Assembly: GCA_944325785.1 (NCBI GenBank)
Contig: CALVBN010000001.1
Coordinates: 124,001-188,000 of the forward strand
Reading direction: 5' to 3'
Length of the DNA stretch: 64,000 bases
From: Candidatus Gastranaerophilales bacterium
Lineage (GTDB): Bacteria > Cyanobacteriota > Vampirovibrionia > Gastranaerophilales > Gastranaerophilaceae
A program made the translations under genes and the position numbers. The notes beneath the pieces are model-generated. The model saw nothing but the letters and a program-made list of their open reading frames with translations, did no database searches and had not been told where the DNA came from. Positions 1-10,380 of this stretch are shown here, piece by piece; position 1 is the stretch's first letter, and each line of letters begins with the position of its first letter.

Positions 1-927
<927 letters not shown>

Positions 928-987
928 TCCCTCTATTTGAAAATTATCCTTGGGGTATAGCATCATAAATAAAAGAGAAAGGTTTAA

Positions 988-2022
988 GTGAATAATAACA
1001 ATAAAACATACAAAGTAACAGTTATAATACCTGTGTATAATACGGAAGAATATCTTAAGCAATGTTTGGACAGTGTTGTCAATCAGACATTGCAAGATAT
1101 AGAAATCTTATGTATTGATGACGGCTCAACAGACAATTCTTCAGCTATTTTGCAGGAGTATGCCAAAAATGATGATAGATTTGTTATTATAAAAACTCAT
1201 CATATCGGCATTGGTCCGGTTAGAAACTTGGCTTTAGAGAATGCCAAAGGTGATTTCATAGTATTTGTTGACTCTGACGACTGGGCAGAGCCTAACTTGT
1301 GCGAAAAATTATATAACACCGCAGTTAACAAAAATGCGGACGCGGTATACTGCTCTAATACTGTTTGGGAAAATGATACAGAGATGCAACCCCCTCCCCT
1401 AAGCCAAATTTTCGAGCATTATAAGCTAAAAATCAAGCAAAATGAAATATTTACATTTGATGATATTGCCAATTATAATATGACACTTTGTTTAACCCCT
1501 TGGGCAAAAATTTTTAACAGAAAGTTTTTGTCAGCAAATAATATCCGTTTCGGCGAATACAGCTGGGGCGAAGACCAATTGTTTAATATGCATGTCAGAC
1601 TTTTGGCTAAAATGTGTTATATAGATGATTTTTTATATAACTACAGGAAAGGAAGAGTCGGCAATTCCGGAAGTTTAGCAAACTCTTTTCCGATAAAACA
1701 AATCTACAATGATATAAAGAAGCTTTATTATTCATACAACAAAGAACAATATCTTGATAAAAGCTTATTACAATGGGCGCAGGTCTTTCCAATCTGGGGC
1801 TACCACAAATTAGCAGAAAGCGAGCGGAAAGCTTATCTAAAAAATTGTAAAAGCTTTATGACTAAAGCTCAATACAAAATGCTAAAAAGACGATTAGGAC
1901 TTGACACGTTGAATAATATTTTAAAAAGGACTTTTTCAGTAGAAAATGAATACTCAAATAATGAAAAATATAAAATAATCTGCCTTCTGGGCAAAAGAAT
2001 AAAAGTAAAAAGCTGGCGATAA
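988..2022 (+). CDS. Family 2 glycosyltransferase
   Basis: A 344-residue GT-A fold enzyme. The N-terminus has the canonical VIIPVYN strand, DDGSTD (residues 44-49, nucleotide-sugar binding) and FVDSDD (residues 95-98, the metal-binding DxD). It should transfer a sugar from a nucleotide donor to a surface glycan on the cytoplasmic face. The start is GTG with an AGAAAGG ribosome binding site six bases upstream; no ATG fits. It lies 60 bp after the radical SAM gene and just before an ABC exporter, consistent with a lipopolysaccharide or capsule cluster. The donor and acceptor cannot be read from sequence. Confidence 0.9.
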   Translation: MNNNNKTYKVTVIIPVYNTEEYLKQCLDSVVNQTLQDIEILCIDDGSTDNSSAILQEYAKNDDRFVIIKTHHIGIGPVRNLALENAKGDFIVFVDSDDWAEPNLCEKLYNTAVNKNADAVYCSNTVWENDTEMQPPPLSQIFEHYKLKIKQNEIFTFDDIANYNMTLCLTPWAKIFNRKFLSANNIRFGEYSWGEDQLFNMHVRLLAKMCYIDDFLYNYRKGRVGNSGSLANSFPIKQIYNDIKKLYYSYNKEQYLDKSLLQWAQVFPIWGYHKLAESERKAYLKNCKSFMTKAQYKMLKRRLGLDTLNNILKRTFSVENEYSNNEKYKIICLLGKRIKVKSWR

Positions 2023-2032
2023 AACTCCCGCC

Positions 2033-2084
2033 CTTACCCGCCCCTTGAGGGAGGGTCGAAATCTCCGATTTCGGGGAGGGGTCA
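2033..2084 (+). repeat. Dispersed GC-rich repeat, copy 1 (inverted match at 41826-41877)
   Basis: About 52 bp between the glycosyltransferase and the ABC transporter match the reverse complement of 41826-41877 at roughly 48 of 52 positions. The core holds a small palindrome (GAAATC...GATTTC) flanked by GGGAGGG and GGGGAGGGG runs. It is far richer in G+C than the surrounding sequence. It could fold as a hairpin or be a small non-autonomous element. Confidence 0.7.
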
Positions 2085-2110
2085 AAGGCACTTACAGAAA
2101 GGAAAACACA

Positions 2111-3886
2111 TTGGATTTAATAAATAAAATCAAAACCACCCAAGCTTATATAAACTACAGCCGTATGTGGCCGTATGTAAAGCCATATTGGTTCCGCGCA
2201 CTTCTCGCAATGCTGATATGCATCCCGATAGGGTCGCTGGATGCTGTTATAGCACTGTCACTCAAACCGTACATGGATTTAGTTATGGTGGAAAAAACTG
2301 TAGAATCCCCCTGGTATATTCCTTTCGGAATAGTTGCTTTCACTTCTATACAAGGACTGCTTAACTACACAGCAACTTATCTAAACACCTGGGTCGGAGG
2401 TAAGATTACTAACGATCTTAAAATGTCGCTGTATAAAAAAATGCTTACATTTGAAACAGGTTACTTTGACAGAAAAAAATCCGGAGATATTGTATTTAGA
2501 TTTAATAACGACGCCGATGTCGCCTGCTCCGGACTTCTCGACAACCTCAAAACCTTTGTTTCAAGGATTTTCTCATCAATATCCCTTGTATGTGTGCTTT
2601 TCTACAACTCATGGCAATTGGCTCTTATTGCAATAATAATCCTCGGATGCGCATTCGCACCGCTTGCAAATATCAGAAAACGCATCAAATCCGTTATGGA
2701 TAAATCAGTAACCGCCGGCTCTGCAGTTATTACCGCATACAATGAGTCTTTCGCAGGAAACAAAACAATAATTTCGTATAACCTCGCAAACCAGCAGGAA
2801 AAGAAATTCAAAGATATTCTATCCAATATCTTTACACTGAAAATTAAAATGATACAGCGCACCTCTTGGCTTTCCCCCATGATGCACGTAATAGTTTCCA
2901 TAGGTATCGGTATTGCAATCGGCTACGGCTCTCACCTTATCCTTACCCATAAGATTACAAGCGGAAACTTCGTATCATTTATTACCGCGCTTATTATGCT
3001 CTATCAGCCTGTAAAAAACCTCGGAAATAACTTCAATTCCGTGCAGTTCTCATTTATGGCAATAGAACGTATATTTGATGTGCTTAATCTTAAACCGAAA
3101 ATACAGGATAAACCAAATGCAGTAGAACTTAAGGGCATTCAAAGAGATATAGAATTTAAGAATGTAAACTTTGAGTATCTTAAAAACAAACCTGTGCTTA
3201 AAAATATAAATCTGCATATTAATAAAGGCGAAGCTATAGCGTTTGTCGGGAATTCCGGCGGTGGAAAATCTACAATAGTAAGTCTGATTCCGCGTTTCTA
3301 TGACATTAAATCCGGCTCAATAACGATTGACGGAATTGATATCAGAGATTATACTCTTCACTCACTCCGTCAGAATATCGCAGTTGTTTTCCAGGATAAT
3401 TTCTTATTTTCCGGTACAATTAGGGAAAATATTCTTCTTGGTAACAAAAACGCATCGGAAGAACAAATTAATCAAGCTGTAAAAATGGCATATCTGGATG
3501 AATTCATTGCCACTTTAAAAGACGGTTTAGATACACAAATAGGCGAGCGGGGAATACTCCTTTCCGGCGGTCAAAAGCAGAGAGTTGCAATAGCGCGTGC
3601 ATTCTTAAAAGACGCACCTATAATTATCTTAGATGAAGCAACATCTGCGCTTGACAACAAAGCCGAAGCAATCGTACAAAAAGCAATAGATAACTTGATG
3701 AAAGATAAAACCGTATTTGTAATTGCCCACAGACTTTCAACAATCCAGAATGCGGACAAAATCGTAGTTATCAACCAAGGCGAGATTGTCGAAACCGGAA
3801 CCCACACAAAACTTCTTAACATCCCAAACGGCGCATACAAGGCTCTTTATGAGATGCAGTTTAAGAAGCAGACGGCAGGAGTATGA
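2111..3886 (+). CDS. msbA: ABC exporter, MsbA-type lipid flippase (fused permease and ATPase)
   Basis: A 591-residue half-transporter: six predicted membrane helices in the first ~310 residues, then an ATPase domain with Walker A (GNSGGGKST), Q-loop (VVFQDN), signature (LLSGGQKQ), Walker B (IIILDEATSAL) and H-loop histidine (VIAHRLS). Such proteins flip lipid A-core or other lipid-linked glycans across the inner membrane as homodimers. I chose the TTG at 2111, which has AAAGGA upstream, because the frame runs further up to 2045 only by reading through a dispersed repeat. Its place among glycosyltransferase and gmhA genes supports a lipopolysaccharide role; other multidrug-type substrates cannot be excluded. 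Confidence 0.85.
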   Translation: MDLINKIKTTQAYINYSRMWPYVKPYWFRALLAMLICIPIGSLDAVIALSLKPYMDLVMVEKTVESPWYIPFGIVAFTSIQGLLNYTATYLNTWVGGKITNDLKMSLYKKMLTFETGYFDRKKSGDIVFRFNNDADVACSGLLDNLKTFVSRIFSSISLVCVLFYNSWQLALIAIIILGCAFAPLANIRKRIKSVMDKSVTAGSAVITAYNESFAGNKTIISYNLANQQEKKFKDILSNIFTLKIKMIQRTSWLSPMMHVIVSIGIGIAIGYGSHLILTHKITSGNFVSFITALIMLYQPVKNLGNNFNSVQFSFMAIERIFDVLNLKPKIQDKPNAVELKGIQRDIEFKNVNFEYLKNKPVLKNINLHINKGEAIAFVGNSGGGKSTIVSLIPRFYDIKSGSITIDGIDIRDYTLHSLRQNIAVVFQDNFLFSGTIRENILLGNKNASEEQINQAVKMAYLDEFIATLKDGLDTQIGERGILLSGGQKQRVAIARAFLKDAPIIILDEATSALDNKAEAIVQKAIDNLMKDKTVFVIAHRLSTIQNADKIVVINQGEIVETGTHTKLLNIPNGAYKALYEMQFKKQTAGV

Positions 3887-3890
3887 GGTT

Positions 3891-3910
3891 AGGTGACTAA
3901 GTGACTGGGG
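3891..3910 (+). repeat. Short GTGACTAA-type repeat
   Basis: The sequence carries two partial units of the 8-base repeat that appears as five tandem units at 49531-49570. It is followed by GTGAAGAGTGAA (about 3924), whose reverse complement recurs near 4010 as TTCACTCTTCAC. The 227-bp gap before gmhA is therefore mostly repeat-derived. No gene is seen here. Confidence 0.5.
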
Positions 3911-4102
3911 AAAATGGAAATTCGTGAAGAGTGAATAGTGACTTGTGGTTATAGAATTTCTTTAATTGTGACGCGTTTACTTATATCGTTTTTAATAGCT
4001 CGCTTCACTCTTCACTCTTCACGCCTCACCAACTCACAGGTCTGACACCTCTCCCTAAACATCTCCTGTGAGGCACTGCTGTTTAAGAAACTATTTTTGT
4101 AC

Positions 4103-4108
4103 TATAAT
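4103..4108 (+). promoter_or_regulatory. Predicted -10 box of gmhA, possibly leaderless
   Basis: A perfect TATAAT lies exactly six bases before the ATG of gmhA, and no Shine-Dalgarno sequence fits between. A transcript would start at or next to the A of the ATG. The -35 region is weak. Confidence 0.5.
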
Positions 4109-4114
4109 CAAGTT

Positions 4115-4681
4115 ATGGAAGAGTACATTAAGAAAAGCATTAAAACAAAAGAGCGAATTCTTGAGGATAAAGAGCTTCAAGCTGAAATTAAAAGGTCTGC
4201 CGATGCAATTATAAGTGCATATAAAAACGAAAAAAAGGTGCTTATTGCTGGTAACGGAGGCTCCGCAAGCGATGCACAGCATATAGCTGGAGAACTCGTC
4301 GCGAAATTCAAGTACGTAAGAAAGGGACTCTCTGCCTTTTCTCTTGGCGTGAACAGCTCTGTTATTACTGCCGTAGCTAATGATTACGGATACGAGCATA
4401 TATTTGCAAGACAAATTCAAGCCTCTGGAGTGAAAGGCGATATTTTTATCGCAATATCAACTTCCGGTAAATCCGAAAACATTATTCTTGCCCTCGAGGA
4501 AGCCCACAAAAATGGATTAATTACTATAGGGCTTACCGGCTCTGAAAAAAGCCCTGCGGATAAATTCTGCAATTACTTAATCAAGGTGCCCTCCCAAACA
4601 ACTTCTATTATTCAAGAAGCGCACATAATGATTGGTCATATTATATGCGGAATAGTCGAAGAAAATTTATTCAAACAATAA
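4115..4681 (+). CDS. gmhA: Phosphoheptose isomerase
   Basis: A 188-residue SIS-domain protein that converts sedoheptulose 7-phosphate to D-glycero-D-manno-heptose 7-phosphate, the first step of the heptose pathway for lipopolysaccharide inner core. The family hallmark GNGGSASDAQH is at residues 46-56, followed by ANDYGYEHIF and STSGKSENI (phosphate binding) and the metal/active-site helix EAHIMIGHIICG. Length is typical for GmhA. I prefer the ATG at 4115 over the upstream TTG at 4097 because it gives the normal N-terminus and sits six bases after a TATAAT. It closes the envelope locus and suggests a heptose-containing outer membrane glycolipid. Confidence 0.93.
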   Translation: MEEYIKKSIKTKERILEDKELQAEIKRSADAIISAYKNEKKVLIAGNGGSASDAQHIAGELVAKFKYVRKGLSAFSLGVNSSVITAVANDYGYEHIFARQIQASGVKGDIFIAISTSGKSENIILALEEAHKNGLITIGLTGSEKSPADKFCNYLIKVPSQTTSIIQEAHIMIGHIICGIVEENLFKQ

Positions 4682-4765
4682 TGAAACTCTTCATGTATGA
4701 AAAGTTTGTTTGAATTATAATAAGTATGTATAAATATACATTTTAGACACTAGAGGAAATAAACT

Positions 4766-6214
4766 ATGGAAAAGAAATTCAAACGTGTAAAAACGAAGAT
4801 TGTAGCTACACTTGGTCCTGCTACATCTAATTATGAATCAATTAAATCGCTGGTTGAAGCCGGTGCTACTATGTTTAGACTTAATACTTCACACGGCACG
4901 GAAGAAGGTCACGCAGCAAATATTGCACACATCCGTAAAGTTTCTAAAGAAACCGGACGTTATATTCCTGTTATGATAGACCTTCAAGGACCAAAAATCA
5001 GAGTAGGAAATATTCCGAATCCAATTGCTATTTCAGAAGGACAGGAAATTATTCTGGAAGCAACTGACGACGTTAATAATCCGGAAATTATTCCTGTAGA
5101 CTATGAAGGTATTGCAGACGACGTTAAAGCCGGCGACAAAATTTTGCTGGATGACGGCAAAATCGGGCTTGAAGTTATTGAAGTAAAAGATACTAAGGTA
5201 AAAGCAAAGGTTTTATACGGTACTGAAATCAGACCAAGAAAAGGGATTAACCTGCCTGGTTCTACTGCAAGCTTAGATGCAGTAACAGAAAGGGATAAAG
5301 AATATATAAGATTTGCGGTTGAATATGATGCTGACTATCTTGCTCTTTCATTTGTAAGAGAAGCTAAAGACATTGAACTTGCAAAAAAATATACTCAAGA
5401 TTTCGGCGGAAAAATCCCTGTTATCGCCAAAATTGAAAAACCGCAGGCTGTTGAGAAATTAGAAGAAATTCTTAAGGTTTCTGACGGCATAATGGTTGCC
5501 CGTGGTGATTTGGGTATAGAAATGTCACCGGAAGAAGTTCCGATTGTTCAAAAGTATATTGTCGACCAGACAATCCGCGAAAGAAAAGCTTGTATCGTTG
5601 CGACCCAGATGCTTGAATCTATGATAGAAGAACCTATCCCTACAAGAGCTGAAGCAAGCGACGTTGCAAACGCGATTCTTGACGGTACGGATGCTATTAT
5701 GCTTTCCGGAGAAACTGCTATGGGTAAATATCCGGTAGAAGCTGTCAAAATGATGAAGAAAATCGCTTCAAATGTAGAAGGATGCAACTTCTGTCTTTCA
5801 AATCTTGACTTAGAAATGAATGACAATTATGAGTTATCACCGCAGGCGATTTCAAATGCGGCCGTAAAAATGGCTGAAGACCTGCAGGCAAAGGCCATTA
5901 TGACATTTACACACAGCGGATATACTCCAAAACTGCTTTCCAAACTAAGACCGTCAGTCCCGATTATTGCAATATCTGACTGCGAAGCAACCTGCAGAAG
6001 ACTTTGTCTGTATTGGGATATCTTTGCAGACTACAAAGAATGGGATACTGTTTTGGATGCTGATTTGTTAGGAAAAATCGATGAATATATTCTTGAAAAT
6101 ACAAACTTCAAGAAGGGTGAAAGAATTATCATCATCGGTTCTATTCCGAAACTCATTACAGGAAGAACGAACTTTATAAGGGTTCACAGAATAGGCGCAC
6201 CTTTAGAAAAGTAA
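4766..6214 (+). CDS. pyk: Pyruvate kinase
   Basis: A 482-residue glycolytic enzyme that makes pyruvate and ATP from phosphoenolpyruvate and ADP. The N-terminal TKIVATLGPAT, the substrate loop MIDLQGPKIRVG, the IAKIEKPQAVE lysine/glutamate region and the signature MVARGDLGIEM are all present. The C-terminal allosteric domain (from about residue 355) is of normal length, without an extra PEP-utiliser domain. The ribosome binding site is GAGGAAA before the ATG, and a TATAAT lies near 4713. It stands alone and ends at a strong terminator shared with the convergent phosphate transporter. Confidence 0.97.
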   Translation: MEKKFKRVKTKIVATLGPATSNYESIKSLVEAGATMFRLNTSHGTEEGHAANIAHIRKVSKETGRYIPVMIDLQGPKIRVGNIPNPIAISEGQEIILEATDDVNNPEIIPVDYEGIADDVKAGDKILLDDGKIGLEVIEVKDTKVKAKVLYGTEIRPRKGINLPGSTASLDAVTERDKEYIRFAVEYDADYLALSFVREAKDIELAKKYTQDFGGKIPVIAKIEKPQAVEKLEEILKVSDGIMVARGDLGIEMSPEEVPIVQKYIVDQTIRERKACIVATQMLESMIEEPIPTRAEASDVANAILDGTDAIMLSGETAMGKYPVEAVKMMKKIASNVEGCNFCLSNLDLEMNDNYELSPQAISNAAVKMAEDLQAKAIMTFTHSGYTPKLLSKLRPSVPIIAISDCEATCRRLCLYWDIFADYKEWDTVLDADLLGKIDEYILENTNFKKGERIIIIGSIPKLITGRTNFIRVHRIGAPLEK

Positions 6215-6233
6215 AATAGAAACTTCTAAGAAT

Positions 6234-6263
6234 AAAAAACAGGAACTAAGTTCCTGTTTTTTA
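6234..6263. terminator. Bidirectional terminator between pyk and the phosphate transporter
   Basis: A near-perfect hairpin (AAAAACAGGAAC with GTTCCTGTTTTT) has T-runs on both strands, so it can serve both convergent genes. Confidence 0.85.
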
Positions 6264-6280
6264 TTTATGTTTTGATATTA

Positions 6281-7288
6281 CTAAAATATCTTATAAATCA
6301 AATAATAAATAATGGATGACAGAATCATGCATGCCGGTATTGTCAGCACCCAAGCTGTCACAATATTCCCGACAATTCTCCATTTAACTGCGTGAGCGTG
6401 GAATGTAGAGCCTACGCCCATAATAGCAGTAGATATAACGTGTGTTGTACTCAAAGGAATACCGAAATGCGATGCCGTTAGAATAAGCCCCGCAGCGGAA
6501 GTTTCAGCAGCAAAACCGTGAATAGGCTTCAGTTTAATTATCTTATGTCCCATTGTTTTAATAATTTTCCAACCGCCGTTCATAGTTCCAGCTGCCATCA
6601 TAAAAGCACAAATGAGGATTACAAAAAGCGGAATTTCAAAATCGCCGTTCGGACCTTTATGCAGAACACCGCCGGCAAGGAGTGCAAGAGTTATAATACC
6701 CATAGTTTTTTGCGCGTCATTAGAACCGTGGCTTAATGCCATCAAGCCGGATGACAACAACTGCAGTTTTCTAAAGCGTTTATTAACTTTCTGCGGATTA
6801 GTTCTATAAAAAATTCTGATAAGCAGAAGCATTAAAGAAAACCCTACACAGAAACCCAGCACTGGCGATGTAAACATAGGTATAATAACTTTGTCCATTA
6901 ATGTTGCTACATGCACAGCGCTAAACCCTGCTTTTACAATAGTTGCACCTAGAAGTCCGCCTATCAAAGCATGCGAAGAGCTGGACGGCAGACCGAGGTA
7001 CCATGTAAATAAGTTCCAAAGAACGGCCGCCAGAAGTGCGCAGAATATTACAGTTAATGTAATCATTTCAGAATTAACAATTCCTGCACCGATTGTCTTA
7101 GCGACGTGTGTTCCTGTCAACGCCCCGATGAACTCAAGACCTGCTCCAAACAATACAGCGTGCCTCGGAGATAAAACTTTTGTAGACACAACTGTTGCTA
7201 TGGCATTTGCGCAGTCGTGAAAGCCATTTATGAATTCAAAGGTTAGTGCTACTGCAACAACGGCTATTAGTAAAAATATAGTTATCAT
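6281..7288 (-). CDS. pit: Inorganic phosphate transporter, Pit family
   Basis: A 335-residue polytopic membrane protein with the two inverted signature motifs of the family: GFHDCANAIATVVST near the N-terminus and SHGSNDAQKTMGII in the second half, each holding the conserved Asn-Asp/Ala pair. Pit proteins import phosphate as a metal-phosphate complex with protons or sodium. It follows the DUF47 gene by 13 bp on the same strand, the usual pairing in which a PhoU-like DUF47 protein tunes Pit activity. No Pho-box-like sequence was evident to me upstream. Confidence 0.95.
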   Translation of the reverse strand: MITIFLLIAVVAVALTFEFINGFHDCANAIATVVSTKVLSPRHAVLFGAGLEFIGALTGTHVAKTIGAGIVNSEMITLTVIFCALLAAVLWNLFTWYLGLPSSSSHALIGGLLGATIVKAGFSAVHVATLMDKVIIPMFTSPVLGFCVGFSLMLLLIRIFYRTNPQKVNKRFRKLQLLSSGLMALSHGSNDAQKTMGIITLALLAGGVLHKGPNGDFEIPLFVILICAFMMAAGTMNGGWKIIKTMGHKIIKLKPIHGFAAETSAAGLILTASHFGIPLSTTHVISTAIMGVGSTFHAHAVKWRIVGNIVTAWVLTIPACMILSSIIYYLIYKIF

Positions 7289-7301
7289 ATGTTCTTAATT
7301 C

Positions 7302-7943
7302 CTAACTTTGTTTTAATGCAACATTTAATATTGCGTCAGATATGTGATAACAAGTATCGAGGGCATTTTCAACTTCTTTGTATATGTCCCTAAGCTTAAT
7401 AACTTCCAGCGCGTCATATTTTCCAGAAAATAAATCTGAAATTGCTTTTCTATGAACTCCGTCACCGTATGTTTCCAGTTCCTTCATTTCAATATTTAAC
7501 TTGGTGATGAGTTCTACATCACTGACTTTCTTAAGGTTTTTAATAATTTCACCTAACTTATCAGCAGCATTTACTAAAGTTAAAGCCTGTTCTTTCATTT
7601 CTTCAGTGCATTTTATTAATCTATACACTTCCAAATTCAAACAGGCTTTTGCAATTCTTTTATTAATTTTATACAGCTTTACTGCTATATATTGAATGTC
7701 TTCCCTCTCAAGCGGTGTAATAAAACTTTTGTTTAATTGTTTTAATGTAAGTTTTAATGAAATAGAACCTTTTTTCTTATATTTTAAAACTTGTTCTTTC
7801 TTTTCCGGTGTCATACTAGAACAGATAATGTCATAATATAACCGCGCCGACTCTTTACATATCTCCGCACTGTTTTGGAACAGTGTAAAGAACATCTTAT
7901 CTTCCGGCGGCATGATATACGACATCAAATTAAACTTTGGCAT
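7302..7943 (-). CDS. DUF47 (PhoU-like) protein, likely regulator of the Pit transporter
   Basis: A 213-residue all-helical protein of the DUF47/PhoU-like group, typically encoded immediately upstream of pit. The repeated acidic/basic helices (EEMKEQALTLVNAADKLGEII, MKELETYGDGVHRKAISDL) match the PhoU-type helical bundle with metal-binding acidic residues. The first gene of a two-gene operon, it starts at ATG 7943 after a good GGAGGGC ribosome binding site. In characterised pairs it modulates phosphate uptake by the neighbouring transporter, acting at the inner face of the membrane. Confidence 0.88.
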   Translation of the reverse strand: MPKFNLMSYIMPPEDKMFFTLFQNSAEICKESARLYYDIICSSMTPEKKEQVLKYKKKGSISLKLTLKQLNKSFITPLEREDIQYIAVKLYKINKRIAKACLNLEVYRLIKCTEEMKEQALTLVNAADKLGEIIKNLKKVSDVELITKLNIEMKELETYGDGVHRKAISDLFSGKYDALEVIKLRDIYKEVENALDTCYHISDAILNVALKQS

Positions 7944-8049
7944 TGTTTTGCCCTCCTATATCCATACAACTCAAGTGTACACAAAAAGCATTGTTTGATA
8001 AAGTGATTTTTAACAAAAATTAATAAATATTTAACAAGGCTTTTTATGT

Positions 8050-8055
8050 TAAAAT
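8050..8055 (+). promoter_or_regulatory. Extended -10 box of the UDP-xylose synthase gene, possibly leaderless
   Basis: TGTTAAAAT (TG-N-TAAAAT) ends exactly six bases before the ATG at 8062, with no Shine-Dalgarno sequence in between. Confidence 0.5.
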
Positions 8056-8061
8056 TGTTTT

Positions 8062-8988
8062 ATGGAGAGAATATTAGTAACAGGCGGTGCCGGATTTATA
8101 GGGTCACATTTATGCAAAAGATTACTGGAGGACGGAAATGAGGTAATTTGTCTTGACAATTTTTTCACAGGTTCTCTTGATAATATAAAACAGCTTCATG
8201 AATATAAGACATTCAAACTTGTTACGCATGATATAACAGAGAGTTTTTCTGCTGATATTGACAGGATATACAATTTAGCCTGCCCTGCAAGTCCTCCGCA
8301 TTATCAATACAATGCAATAAAGACAATAAAAACTTCGGTTCTCGGTATTATTAATATGCTTGAGCTTGCGGACAGATGCAAGGCTCGGATTCTTCAAGCT
8401 TCTACCAGCGAGGTCTACGGCGACCCTATTGTACACCCGCAAAAAGAAAGTTATTGGGGTAATGTTAATCCTATCGGCATAAGAAGCTGTTACGATGAAG
8501 GGAAAAGATGCGCTGAAACCCTTATGATGGATTATCACCGGCAAAACAGCACTGATATAAGAATTGTCAGAATTTTTAATACATATGGTCCCAATATGCT
8601 TCCTAACGACGGGCGGGTTGTATCAAACTTTATTATACAGGCACTAAAGAATGAAGATATAACAATATACGGCAACGGGAGCCAGACACGTTCATTCTGT
8701 TATATAGACGACTTAATCGACGGACTGGTAAGAATGATGAATTCTGACTGCATTGGACCTGTTAATCTTGGCAATCCGTCAGAGCGGACAATTTTAAACT
8801 TGGCAGAACTGATTATAAAATTAACAGGTTCTAAATCAAAAATAATACATATGCCTCTTCCTGCAGATGATCCGGTTAAAAGGCAGCCGGATATAACCAC
8901 TGCAGAATCAGTTCTGAACTGGAAGCCGAAAGTCGGGATTGAAGAAGGGCTTATGAAAACAATTCAGTATTTTAAGGAGCTTTTATAA
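8062..8988 (+). CDS. uxs: UDP-glucuronate decarboxylase (UDP-xylose synthase)
   Basis: A 308-residue extended short-chain dehydrogenase. The NAD-binding motif GGAGFIGSH is at residues 8-16, the catalytic serine/threonine lies in [11 protein letters not shown], and YDEGK supplies the YxxxK pair. The sequence is UXS-like ([22 protein letters not shown]) rather than GalE-like. It oxidises and decarboxylates UDP-glucuronate to UDP-xylose. The next gene, whose ATG directly follows this stop codon, makes UDP-glucuronate, so the two form a two-step pathway from UDP-glucose to a pentose donor for surface glycans. Confidence 0.92.
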   Translation: MERILVTGGAGFIGSHLCKRLLEDGNEVICLDNFFTGSLDNIKQLHEYKTFKLVTHDITESFSADIDRIYNLACPASPPHYQYNAIKTIKTSVLGIINMLELADRCKARILQASTSEVYGDPIVHPQKESYWGNVNPIGIRSCYDEGKRCAETLMMDYHRQNSTDIRIVRIFNTYGPNMLPNDGRVVSNFIIQALKNEDITIYGNGSQTRSFCYIDDLIDGLVRMMNSDCIGPVNLGNPSERTILNLAELIIKLTGSKSKIIHMPLPADDPVKRQPDITTAESVLNWKPKVGIEEGLMKTIQYFKELL

Positions 8989-10284
8989 ATGAAAGTTTGC
9001 GTAATTGGAACAGGATATGTGGGATTAGTTGCCGGTACCTGCTTTGCAGAAATGGGCAATGATGTTATATGCGTTGATAACGATTTAGAAAAGCTTAAGA
9101 GTCTTGAAAACGGTGTTATTCCGATTTACGAACCAGGGTTGGAAGACTTGATTATTACTAATGTAAAAGAAGGGCGTTTAAAATTTTCCTCAGATTTATC
9201 AAAATCTGTCAAAGAGTCGCTTATTTGTTTCATTGCAGTAGGGACACCGCAGGATGAAGACGGATCTGCTGACTTAGAACACGTATTTGAGGTTGCGGAA
9301 AGTATCGGCAAAGCACTTGATGAATATAAAATTATTGTAGACAAATCAACTGTGCCGGTAGGAACGGCAGATAAAGTCCGTGGAATCATTTCTAAATATA
9401 CAGATGCCCCGTTTGATGTGGTTTCCAATCCGGAATTTTTAAAACAAGGTGCGGCTGTAGAAGACTTTTTACGACCGGATAGGGTGGTCATAGGAACAAG
9501 CTCTGAAAAGGCAAAAAAGATTATGCTGGACTTATACTCCCCATTTGTAAGAAACCAGCATCCCATTATCGTAATGGATGAAAAATCCGCCGAAATGGTT
9601 AAATATGCTTCAAATTCATTTTTGGCTGTCAAAATTTCATTTGCCAATGAGATTGCAAATATATGCGAAGCTGTCGGAGCTGACGCTAACCTTGTCCGGC
9701 TTGGAATGTGTGCCGATACAAGAATCGGTACAAAATTTTTATATCCGGGTATTGGTTTTGGCGGAAGCTGTTTCCCGAAAGACATTAAGGCTCTTATTAA
9801 GACTTCAAAAGACTATAATACCGGATGTGAACTCATTCAATCCGCTTATAATATTAACCAAAGACAGCGCGAACTTTTTGTTCAAAAAATCCTCCGCAGA
9901 TTCGGCACAAATCTTAACGGTCGTAAATTCGCAGTCTGGGGACTTGCCTTTAAGCCAAAAACTAATGACATGAGAGAAGCACCTTCTATTACTATAATTA
10001 ACAGACTGCTGGGGCTTGGTGCCCAACTAACCGCCTACGACCCAAAGGCATTTGAATATGCAAAAAGAATCTGGGGTGATAAAATTTCATATTCTGATGC
10101 CTCATATGATGCCTTGAGGGATGCTGATGCTCTGCTGCTTTTGACAGAATGGAATGAATTCAGAAATCCGGATTTTGAAAAGATTAAATCACTCCTAAAA
10201 ACCCCTGTCATATTCGACGGACGCAATCAGTATAACTCATTCAACCTTGAGGGTTTTGAATACTTCCAAATGGGCAAGGGGTAA
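8989..10284 (+). CDS. ugd: UDP-glucose 6-dehydrogenase
   Basis: A 431-residue enzyme that oxidises UDP-glucose to UDP-glucuronate with two NAD+. It has the N-terminal Rossmann motif GTGYVGLVAG, the conserved SNPEFLKQGAAV loop, the catalytic cysteine Cys261 in FGGSCFPKD, and the C-terminal UDP-binding domain (WGLAFKPKTNDMREAPS). It is translationally coupled to the UDP-xylose synthase gene. Its last 50 bases (10236-10286) recur at 11003-11053 on the far side of the RAYT gene, as a diverged copy. Confidence 0.95.
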   Translation: MKVCVIGTGYVGLVAGTCFAEMGNDVICVDNDLEKLKSLENGVIPIYEPGLEDLIITNVKEGRLKFSSDLSKSVKESLICFIAVGTPQDEDGSADLEHVFEVAESIGKALDEYKIIVDKSTVPVGTADKVRGIISKYTDAPFDVVSNPEFLKQGAAVEDFLRPDRVVIGTSSEKAKKIMLDLYSPFVRNQHPIIVMDEKSAEMVKYASNSFLAVKISFANEIANICEAVGADANLVRLGMCADTRIGTKFLYPGIGFGGSCFPKDIKALIKTSKDYNTGCELIQSAYNINQRQRELFVQKILRRFGTNLNGRKFAVWGLAFKPKTNDMREAPSITIINRLLGLGAQLTAYDPKAFEYAKRIWGDKISYSDASYDALRDADALLLLTEWNEFRNPDFEKIKSLLKTPVIFDGRNQYNSFNLEGFEYFQMGKG

Positions 10285-10368
10285 AGGGGTAAAGGTACGG
10301 CTAGCTGCAGGACGCAATACTTTGTACCACTAACATTAAAAGGTGTATCTTTTCGCATCCCAATATGA

Positions 10369-10374
10369 TAAAAT
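10369..10374 (+). promoter_or_regulatory. Extended -10 box of the RAYT gene, possibly leaderless
   Basis: TGATAAAAT ends six bases before the ATG at 10381, the same spacing as at gmhA and the UDP-xylose synthase gene. Confidence 0.45.
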
Positions 10375-10380
10375 TACGGA

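Noticed and set aside
2045..2110. N-terminal extension of the ABC exporter
   Set aside because: The extra residues come from the dispersed repeat; the TTG at 2111 has a ribosome binding site.
9126..9785. 219-residue minus-strand frame
   Set aside because: Antisense shadow of ugd; no ribosome binding site and no family resemblance.
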